Source: Dissophora ornata (taxonomy: Eukaryota; Mortierellomycota; Mortierellomycetes; Mortierellales; Mortierellaceae). From it: 13,020 bases of DNA. Shown piece by piece: positions 6,686 through 13,020 of this stretch. Below the pieces are notes generated by a model that was not told the DNA's origin, ran no database searches, and was given only the letters and a program-made list of their open reading frames with translations. The translations under genes and the position numbers were made by a program. Every line of letters starts with the position of its first letter. Positions within the stretch are counted from its first letter, which is position 1. The stretch spans positions 1 to 13,020 of the forward strand of contig MU617448.1 of NCBI GenBank assembly GCA_025201705.1. Reading direction: 5' to 3'.

Positions 6686-8989
6686 TTACAAAATGATATA
6701 AAACATAAAAAATAACAAAGAAATGGACACATGCATATGGCACCAAAAGAGCGAAAACTGTTTGATAAGGGAGGTATAACACGCATTGATGTTGCATAAG
6801 GAGTATTCCTATCACAAGCAAATACCCCCATGTCAAAAATATCGCAACAAAGGCCCAGACTTACTTCTGCAAACCTGGCTACAAACCCTGGTTCCTCCTG
6901 CCCATCCTCAGAGTCAGCTGTACCGGACGAATGCTCCGCCGACTCGTCTGTCTCACGATCATCTATGTCATCGGCAACCGATTCGCTTCCAGAGCTCAGC
7001 ATATCCATGTCCGCATCAGTGTACATGGATCTTCGACTCCGACTTGCATTTGATGTTGGGCTTGCTCCGCTGCTTTCGTGCCGGTCACGGAGCTTGGGCG
7101 GCGTCGGGTTGAGAGGGGATCGTGAGGAAGTCATGATGGTTGCAGATCCCCTCCTAATCTCAGAGGTCGAAGTCGAAATCGAAACAGTAGTTGCGTTCTT
7201 TGGGTCCAACAGTCTGCTGTTGCTCGACTCTTGATGTCCTCCAACTCTTCGCTTCGACTTTTTGGAGGAATGACTCCGTCCTTTGTGCTTTGACGAGCCC
7301 TGTTTGCCCTGGCTGTAGAGTCGCTCGAGTTCCCCAAAGACATTACCGCGTACTCCTGAGAGTTGGGAATGGTGATGAGAGTGATGCCTCGAAGATGTCC
7401 TCGGGGCTGTCATATAATGAGGGGGTGATCCTGGGACAGAGCCAAGTGTTCCAATGTGGCTCACCGCGTCCAATCCCCCTCCCATTTGTACGTCCAGCGT
7501 GCTCCAAGCACTCTTGGAGGTGCGTAGGCTGTCGTCATCGTCTATCCTGCTTCCGCAACAGTTGTCAAAGGCATGTCCTTGCTCATAGTCCTCCACCTGT
7601 GACCGTAATGCCAACATTTCATTTCTAGTATCTTGTAGAAGATCCCTGTATTCATTCAGTTCAGACCTCAGCGTCGAATTGGTCGTTGCGAGCTCCTTAA
7701 TTAGCGATATGAGTTGGTTTTGAGCCGCCAGCGGCGGGTCGATGAAGGATGAAGGATGAGGGGGCGATGAGGAAGGGGACGACCGGTGGATGCTGACGGC
7801 TGCTGAGCCAAGAGATGACCGCTCTTGCTGTATGACCTGCCCCAAGCTGCCTTGCGGTGGAGAGCAGAGACGGTCGGTCGTTTCCTTGAGCCAGGCAAGC
7901 GCCTCTTTGCTCTCTCTGGCAAGTTCCAGCTCATGCTGCTGCCGCTTGAGGTTATCATGGCGTTTCACAAGGGTCTCATACTTTGTCTGGACCGTGCTGA
8001 GCTTTTGCTGTAGCGTCCGCTCCGACTTTTGCACTTCCTGGAGCTCTTCCTGCAAAACCTCAATCTTGATACGTCCTTCGTCCTCGCGCTCCTGCAGGGC
8101 TGTTCTCTTGATCCGCTCTATCCGCAGCAGCTCCGAGTCCTTTTGACCACTGTTCATCTCCTTGGTAACATTGAAGAGCTGTTCCTCTGTGTACTCAAGC
8201 TGACTCGATACAAGCATCAGCCGCTTTGCGGTCCTTGCCTGGTCACTGACGGCCAACATCCTCGTTTCCTCCAGTTCCTGGTTAGTTTTCGCCAGGTCCC
8301 TGCTTGTCTTGGCCAATCTTTCGATCTCCAGCATCGCGGTTCGTAGCTGTTTTTACAGATTTGCCACAAGGGGCGTAAGGAAAAAAAAAAAAGGGTTGGT
8401 TGTCAGCACAACCACACGCAGACCGTGCGCATTTCTTCCACCAACCATCTCTGCGTTGGCGTAACACGGGAAGGTCGCGGAAAGTTTCCAGGAACGACGA
8501 ATTGATACTGGTATCGCCATTAATGTCCAAGTACACGGAGAGCCCGCACTCTTTTTATTTCTCTCTTTGCCCGTAATTGAATATTGTCGATTTGCACATT
8601 TATGAAAGATCCTTTTCCGTTCCCCAAGACTACTGCGCCATAGGTTAAATGATGTCCATACCTCTCGCTGAAGTTCACTGACGATTGGCCGGTGGTCCTC
8701 TTGCTGTAGCTCTTGCTCTGTGAAAGAAGAGCAGGGACGGAAAAAAAAAAAGGCCATTGTTGACCGAAAGTCAGACACGAAGCGGAGTTCATGGTGGGAC
8801 ATTGCATATTCAATCTTTGGGCAAGGAGCGGCCACAACCAAGAGCAAGAACAAACTTCGTACCGAACGTTTTCGTCCGTTCGTGCGAGCGCTTCTTGACA
8901 GTCTCGAGACGTCTATCCATCTTGGTAGCAATCCAATGTGGACAGGCCTGTGCCTGAATGCAGTAACAGCCCTCCGAGGGGTCTTCCAT
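6686..8989 (-). CDS. Coiled-coil protein, four-exon model, possible tail anchor; function unknown
   Basis: Rebuilt exons: 8989-8863, 8717-8662, 8346-6865 and 6808-6686, 595 residues. ATG 8989 has an in-frame TAA four codons upstream. The first two introns end in TTTCACAG and AAAAACAG; both junctions keep frame, and the heptad pattern (Leu/Ile at a/d in VSELQRELRTAMLEIERL) runs across the second junction, which supports it. The third has a GTAAGT donor and a TTGAC branch-like site, and is 56 bases long. Exon 1 encodes a Cys cluster (CYCIQAQACPHW, residues 8-19). Residues ~43-220 form a long coiled coil and ~270-315 a second one (ELATTNSTLRSELNEYRDLL). A His-rich patch, the motif GNVFGELERLYSQ, a basic NLS-like run (SSKKSKRRVGG), Ser-rich disorder and an acidic segment follow. 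The tail ends in ~20 hydrophobic residues. If the last intron is retained, the stop moves to 6625. The organisation resembles trafficking or cytoskeletal adaptors, but I recognise no specific family. Confidence 0.7.
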
Positions 8990-9141
8990 GGCTGGGTATC
9001 GTTAGCAAAAAAAGCCAGTGGCGGGGACGAAACGGGGGAGGGGTAGGAGCAAAAGAAGTCGTCCTGTTTTAATAAGTGTTGGTGGAGAGGGCGGTCTACG
9101 TGGAAGTGTCTGGAAGACAGAGCGTCTTGGTGCGAATGGGG

Positions 9142-9154
9142 TATATATATATAT
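9142..9154 (-). promoter_or_regulatory. TATA-like element upstream of the coiled-coil gene
   Basis: TATATATATATAT, 153 bases upstream of ATG 8989 on the minus strand. The distance fits a TATA box with a ~120-base 5' leader. The element is symmetric, so its direction comes only from the neighbouring gene. Confidence 0.4.
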
Positions 9155-9196
9155 CGGTATAATGAGCTGAGACTGAGCAGGAACTAGGAACAGGAA

Positions 9197-9218
9197 GGGT
9201 GGGTGCGGGGTGCGGGGG
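9197..9218 (+). other. Predicted G-quadruplex motif (plus strand)
   Basis: Four G runs, GGG-T-GGG-TGC-GGGG-TGC-GGGGG, with loops of 1, 3 and 3 bases satisfy the usual G3+N1-7 rule. It lies ~208 bases upstream of the coiled-coil gene start, on the non-template strand relative to plus but the template strand for that minus-strand gene if transcription begins this far upstream. Confidence 0.6.
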
Positions 9219-9432
9219 AGGCAAGAGACTCGTTCCTGTTCATGCAGTCGTTGGAGGCGCCCCTATTGCGTCTGTGGAGTCAGGGGAAGGTTTAGGAATA
9301 AAGGTGATGTGGGTTGTAAGGAGCAAGATGAGGAAAGGAATGAGAAGAAGAGTCGGACCTGGACGACAGAGCTGTGTGTCCAGGAGAACTGTGAGCTCTC
9401 GGCGAGAGCTCTCATCACGTTCTTTTTGTTCG

Positions 9433-9435
9433 CAC

Positions 9436-9469
<34 letters not shown>
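9433..9469. repeat. (CA)n microsatellite
   Basis: A perfect (CA)14 block at 9441-9468 is preceded by an imperfect stretch (CACACACG) from 9433. It is a simple-sequence repeat in the gene-free interval and likely length-polymorphic. Confidence 0.95.
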
Positions 9470-9768
9470 CGTACAAACATTCATAGCCTCTTACTCATAC
9501 ACACTAAACACTCGCGCACATGCTGATTGCGAATTGCGAATCGGTCATAGGAGCATGGACCATGGTCATCCGCACGTCACACGGCGCACACATCTCTCGC
9601 CCGTCCCTCTGTCGCATATTTCAGGTGCCATGTCCACGCGCTGTTCCTCCTTGCACACAGCCACCCTCGTCCCCTGCCCCGTTCCCTGATCTGTGCATAA
9701 CATCCTATCGCGCACTAATCATACCCATGACCTCATAATCCCGTTGCAATCCTTAATGTTATTATATT

Positions 9769-9774
9769 TTTATT
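9769..9774 (-). terminator. Candidate poly(A) signal of the SOSS-B gene
   Basis: AATAAA on the minus strand, 34 bases past the stop codon at 9808, inside an A-rich 3' flank (AAAAAAGAAAAAAAG precedes it). The position is plausible for a short 3' UTR. Fungal signals vary, so confidence is moderate. Confidence 0.45.
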
Positions 9775-9807
9775 TCTACTTTTTTTCTTTTTTGTTGTTG
9801 TTGTGTG

Positions 9808-11430
9808 TCACTCCATCTCGACTTTGGGCTTCTTCCGCATATGGCCGGGGCCAGAAGACCCTGCTCCTAATCCGAGACTACTATTGCCCTGACCTCCAAA
9901 GCCGCCCACCCCTCCGCTATGGTTGAGTGGGCCCATACCAAGACTCACGCCACCTTGGCTCACAAGTTTCATGTCCCTTGCAAACTCATCCACACTGTTG
10001 GCGAGTCCTGTCCGTGGGCTAGGATATGCATCCGGCGCATCCAGATCTCGGTGCATCTTGTTGTGCTTGCTGTGCTTGACGTGCCGAGCATTTGGTGCAT
10101 GTCCATTCGACGGCCCTGAACCTCCTGCGGGTTGTTTCTGGTTGTGACTTTGGCTGTGGTTCTGATTCTGCTGGTTATTGGGGTGATTACTGTGGGGTTG
10201 ATATTGTCCATGGTGAGATCGATTGCCACCTGTTCCTGGGTTCGGCCCTGGCGGTGATACATTAACACCTGACCCATTCATTGGTTGCTGTTGATGCTGC
10301 ATTGGGTTAGCGGGCGCTCCTCCAGTTCCTCCACTAAAGGAGCCTTTATGATTGAATCCTGTTGGTCCTGGTCCAGATCCTGCCATGGGATTGCCGCCTT
10401 GATTGGGTGGAAAGGGTCTCTGACCAGGACGCTGATCCCCTCGGAACGCCGGGTTGAAGGAGGGCTGAGCGCTGCTGCCTTGCATCCCTCGTTGTTGCTG
10501 TATGTTGCCGCCTGGAAGCATCGGCTGAGCACCGTTGGAGGCCATGGGCACCATTGGCATTTTTGTAACAGGATTTATTGGTATCTACAATGACCAGGAA
10601 AAAAAGGTGTCGTGAGTGACCTGCTGTCCATGTCGAATCAAAGCACACCGTTGTTAAAGCAGTATGAGAAAGTACACCATACCATTGGGCCTCCCCTATT
10701 GTGCTCATCCTGGATCCACTCGCATTCGCTCCAGTTAGGCTTTTCAAAGAAGAGCAGAGTATCCTCTCCGATCCGCTTATATTTTCCATACTTGGATGTT
10801 GAAATTTGTATATGGCCTTTGAAGAGTTTGGCTTCACTGTTTTTGGAGAGGGTTGAGAGGGGAAGGAGTGTTAGCATCTAGATCAGAGAAAACATGGCTG
10901 ACAGAGAGTGTCCGCAAAGAGTGGCCACGAGCTTCACGACATTAAGAAAAGACTGCGACTTACGCGCCTTGAATCCGGACAATATCGCCACTCCGCAATA
11001 GCATTGCGGGTTCTCCCCAGATGATGAGGACTATGCTTCCGGTCTTGTCTGCTGCGAGGAATGTTGTCAAGAGCTGGTTGTCGTATATCCTCCTGGGTTC
11101 TGCGGCTAGATCAACCAAATACGTTTACAAAGAAGAGAGTTGAGGTGATTAGCAACGAGAGTGAGTAGTTGCTTGGTTGCGATGCCTTTCGACGACTACG
11201 AAGGAAACAGAACAAGGGGTGGGGCGCGCGCACAACAGCAAGGCAAGGGTACCTTTCTCTAGAAGGATGCATTCGAGGTTGAACCCGCGCATGGAAGGAC
11301 GCATGTCGGCGATGGATGTGAGATGCAGGCCGTTGGCACTGGTGGTTGATGATGGCGGGGTGAGGTTGGAGGGGTTGCTGCTGGTGTTGGTGTTGGACCC
11401 TGGTCCACGGCCCATGGTGGTCCGATTCAT
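9808..11430 (-). CDS. nabp: SOSS-B / NABP (hSSB1-type) OB-fold ssDNA-binding protein
   Basis: Four exons, 11430-11253, 11099-10964, 10836-10683 and 10584-9808, total 1245 bases, 414 residues; every junction keeps frame. Donors are GTACCC, GTAAGT and GTATGG; acceptors are GCCGCAG, AAAAACAG and CATTGTAG. Spliced residues ~39-145 match the single OB fold of SOSS-B: ADMRPSMRGFNLECILLE, then LAADKTGSIVLIIWGEP, then LRSGDIVRIQG, then AKLFKGHIQIST, then FFEKPNWSE. W87 and F110 align, from memory, with DNA-stacking aromatics W55 and F78 of human SOSS-B1; human Y85 falls on S117. In animals the protein binds ssDNA in the SOSS complex (INTS3, SOSS-C) for double-strand-break signalling. Animal homologues have ~205-211 residues; here a ~260-residue Gly/Pro/Gln/Asn/His tail is added. 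The tail includes a short helix-like VDEFARDMKLV (354-364) and ends with a basic NLS-like RKKPKVEME. Nuclear location and role are inferred from the family. Confidence 0.9.
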
Positions 11431-11552
11431 GCTTGGGCAAGGTAAATATGTTGGCGTGCACGCGCGTGTGAGGCAAGCGGTATCGTGGCTGTGTCGAGGG
11501 AATGAGAGAGGGGCGAGAAAACTAAGAGAGAGAGGAGAGAAAAGATGCGCTG

Positions 11553-11811
11553 AGGGAAATCGCTCCAGTCCTCGTGCGCCCTTTTATACTCATCCGAGCG
11601 TGACTGTCGCTGGCTCAACAAAATAAAAACTCCGTCGTCCGACAGCTGCTCCGACTCAACCCAATGCGCTATTGCCTCCAATGGACCGACGTCCAAGGGT
11701 CTTATTTTGAGACGTTTTCTCTTGATGGCCGCCACTCAGCCGGGCTGCCTCGGCACTTTCAAACTGGTCAAGAAAGTCCTCGAGGATATCTCCGCAGACA
11801 AGATCTACTGA
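11553..11811 (+). other. Open plus-strand frame ending KVLEDISADKIY, possible exon or upstream ORF
   Basis: The plus strand is open in one frame from about 11556 to TGA 11809. Its last 28 codons, from ATG 11725, read as MAATQPGCLGTFKLVKKV then LEDISADKIY, with strong C/G third-position bias, as expected of coding sequence here. No good GT donor precedes the stop, while an acceptor-like site (CTGACAACTTTTAATTCTCAG region) directly follows it. So this is either a small upstream ORF, an exon with a non-canonical donor (GTCAAG), or chance. It lies head to head with the SOSS-B promoter. I do not recognise the peptide. Confidence 0.3.
11581..11588 (-). promoter_or_regulatory. TATA box of the SOSS-B gene
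   Basis: On the minus strand TATAAAAG(GG) is a textbook TATA consensus, 151 bases upstream of the SOSS-B ATG (11430). The leader that follows is CT-rich (CTCTCTCTTAG, CGCCCCTCTCTC), as is common near fungal transcription starts. The direction is fixed by the asymmetric motif and matches the gene. Confidence 0.6.
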
Positions 11812-11893
11812 CAACTTTTAATTCTCAGATTCAGGCAGGTATCATGCAGTATGATGTCTTCATCGTTCGTGCTTATTTACTGCACAGGCAGTA

Positions 11894-12328
11894 GTGGCTG
11901 GAAGTCGCGCTACATGCTCTCAGAGCAAGCTGGCTAAAATCACAAGCCTCAAGCATCACGAGATGGGTATGATCCTTGTGGAGGTGGAGGGCACAGTATG
12001 CAGAGGACCACAGCGGCTTCGGGTTCGGATTCAAAGTCTGGATGCCAAAGAAAAGGTTAATTGGGCTCTGCGACTGTGGGCTGGCGGAATGAAGAGGACG
12101 ATGGACAGGAGCAGGGACAGGAGAAGGAGACTGGAAGCGAAAGGGTGTAGCAGCGATTTGGCCGAGTCTCCTGTAAACGGGACCAAGCAGACAGCAATCG
12201 AGAATCGCGAGGCAAGACATCTCTTGACGTTTAGCGTAGTATGCGAATACACGACGAGATCATCGCAGCAGCCTGGCGATGAAAATGAGCATCATATCTC
12301 TGCAATCCTTTGTTTGGATAGATTTTGA
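11894..12328 (+). other. 145-codon plus-strand open frame without a clear start, unresolved
   Basis: An open frame runs to TGA 12326-12328. Its first codon is GTG, not ATG, and a good splice acceptor (TTTACTGCACAG) lies just upstream at ~11888, so it may be an exon. The reading includes IQSLDAKEKVNWALRLWAGG, a very basic MKRTMDRSRDRRRRLEAKG, and RHLLTFSVVCEYTTRSSQQ. Other frames of the same stretch also look protein-like (HSGFGFGFKVWMPKKR; an acidic NEEDDGQEQGQEKETGSER), and a possible intron (GTATGATCC to GTATGCAG) would switch between them. No family was recognised and no frame could be chosen. Confidence 0.25.
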
Positions 12329-12478
12329 CTCCTTGTTCCTTGATATCCTTCTCGATTGCTGTGTGTAATTGAACGAAACCAATAACTCAAACGCGCCCAT
12401 CGCGACCATCACGCCCAAGCCCACTCGCCCAATGCCGCTTCATTTCATACCCACATACTCATTCCAAGCTTCGCTAGC

Positions 12479-12820
12479 CCAAGCAATCAACATTTCTCAG
12501 TCTACAACTTCGGGCACGCGTGGGCCACCAAAAATGCGTCCAGTTTTTACCGCTTGTCGATGCAGCTCAGCAAGAAGATATTATGCCTCTCTACTCCTGT
12601 GCCCACCTCATGCATACATCCATCTTACATTCCATCTCATGCTCAATTGCTTGAATGTTCCAATGTGATCCCCTTGCTAGAGTTAAGGCATCAAGAGCGT
12701 GCAATGTTATTGAGCTTCCAGAGAAGCGCCCAAGACTCGCTGGGAATGAAGAATAAGGCCAAAGCAGACGACAGGGGGGAGGGGAGGGAGGGAGCAAGGA
12801 GGAAGGGGCTTTCCTTGTGA
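12479..12820 (+). other. Plus-strand open frame, possible exon, unknown
   Basis: The frame opens just after a TAG at 12476-12478 and stops at TGA 12818-12820. It reads VYNFGHAWATKNASSFYRLS then MQLSKKILCLSTPVPTSC, later PLLELRHQERAMLLSFQRS and AQDSLGMKNKAKADD, ending in a Gly/Arg-rich run encoded by the G-quadruplex tract. An acceptor (CATTTCTCAG) precedes the start of the protein-like part. A competing frame from ATG 12534 gives a mitochondrial-presequence-like MRPVFTACRCSSARRYYAS. Neither is recognised; one at most is real. Confidence 0.3.
12774..12792 (+). other. Predicted G-quadruplex motif with single-base loops
   Basis: GGGGGG-A-GGGG-A-GGG-A-GGG has four G runs separated by single A loops, the arrangement known to give very stable parallel quadruplexes. 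It continues as a purine-only, G-rich tract to about 12809. Confidence 0.7.
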
Positions 12821-12851
12821 TCGGAGATGCAGACTGACTCCGAGGACAGTG

Positions 12852-13020
12852 ATGAAGAGAGGAGCGGAATATCCACCTGATGGAGGCAGCGTCAATGACA
12901 GCGACAATGACAATGGGGCCAACGGGTAAGCAAGCCGCAAACCCCTTGTGGAAATCAGTCTTTTGTCTCTTGTCTCTTTTCCCCCTGCTTCATTGCAGTT
13001 CCAAGGCGTGCCCATTTTTT
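12852..13020 (+). CDS. Right-edge exon-intron-exon of a plus-strand gene (partial, unknown)
   Basis: A strong intron is visible at 12926-12998 (73 bases): donor CGG|GTAAGC, a long pyrimidine tract (TTTTGTCTCTTGTCTC), acceptor CATTGCAG. The frame MKRGAEYPPDGGSVNDSDND-NGANG runs from ATG 12852 into the donor and, after splicing, into SKACPFF at the window edge without a stop. Upstream in another frame, MQTDSEDSDEERSG also looks coding but stops at 12888-12890, so the true exon start and frame upstream are unsure. The product is acidic and Asn/Asp-rich; no family was recognised and the gene runs off the window. Confidence 0.45.

Larger units (their letters stand above)
8990..9807. other. Gene-free interval: promoter of the coiled-coil gene and 3' flank of the SOSS-B gene
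   Basis: No convincing gene lies in these 818 bases. Going right from the ATG of the coiled-coil gene it holds a run of seven A bases (9007-9013), G-rich clusters (9024-9044), a TATATA block (9142-9154), a G-quadruplex motif (9197-9218), a CA microsatellite (9433-9469) and a T-rich block (9767-9803) downstream of the SOSS-B stop. Frames open across the CA repeat exist on both strands, but they encode dipeptide runs and look spurious. Confidence 0.6.

Noticed and set aside
8353..8931. 192-codon minus-strand frame covering the 5' part of the coiled-coil gene
   Set aside because: It runs through two introns with poly-T tracts (giving poly-Phe) in a frame different from the spliced coiled coil, so it is chance.
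9433..9469. CA repeat as a CRISPR array or telomere-like sequence
   Set aside because: It is a simple dinucleotide run without spacers and does not match a telomere unit such as TTAGGG.
9210..9689. 159-codon plus-strand frame in the gene-free interval
   Set aside because: It reads through the CA microsatellite as a His-Thr run and has no protein-like features on either side.
10346..10837. 163-codon minus-strand frame across SOSS-B exons 3 and 4
   Set aside because: It crosses the 98-base intron in a frame that does not carry the OB-fold match; the spliced model explains the region.
11427..11735. Minus-strand frame (AAIKRKRLKIRPLDVG...) upstream of SOSS-B
   Set aside because: Its first codon is GTG, a stop lies directly before it, and it overlaps the TATA box and leader of the SOSS-B gene; kept only as an unlikely alternative.

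Overview
The window reads as nuclear DNA of a filamentous fungus, probably early-diverging (Mortierella-like or another Mucoromycota). The reasons are short GT-AG introns, roughly balanced GC, long Ser/Gln/His/Pro-rich disordered proteins, and a recognisable SOSS-B/NABP ssDNA-binding protein, a family I recall as missing from budding and fission yeast. The taxonomic call is inference. No bacterial operons, tRNA, rRNA, CRISPR array or transposon were seen.

Layout. (1) 70-2247, plus strand: a 725-residue low-complexity protein in one open frame. (2) 2248-2378: a short AT-rich spacer where this gene converges with the next. (3) 2379-6185 (possibly to 6441), minus strand: a ~1270-residue mostly disordered protein with two helical/coiled segments, an acidic block and an ordered-looking C-terminus. 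(4) ~6450-6685: its promoter region, with an A33 tract and a CACGTG site. (5) 6686-8989, minus strand: a coiled-coil protein that I rebuilt as four exons, ending in a hydrophobic tail. (6) 8990-9807: a gene-free stretch with a TA-rich promoter element, a G-quadruplex motif and a CA microsatellite. (7) 9808-11430, minus strand: the SOSS-B/NABP homologue, four exons, 414 residues, with a consensus TATA box upstream. (8) 11553-13020: unresolved plus-strand sequence with several coding-like stretches, a second G-quadruplex motif and a convincing intron at the right edge, so a plus-strand gene probably runs out of the window.

Only the SOSS-B gene can be assigned a function. It would coat single-stranded DNA in genome maintenance and, by analogy with animals, might work with Integrator-like partners. 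The three large neighbours are not recognised. Nothing shows that the genes act together: they are separate eukaryotic transcription units, three of them in tandem on the minus strand. The most rewarding targets are the SOSS-B homologue with its unusual tail, the possible tail anchor on the coiled-coil protein, the unassigned core of the ~1270-residue protein, and the unresolved plus-strand region.
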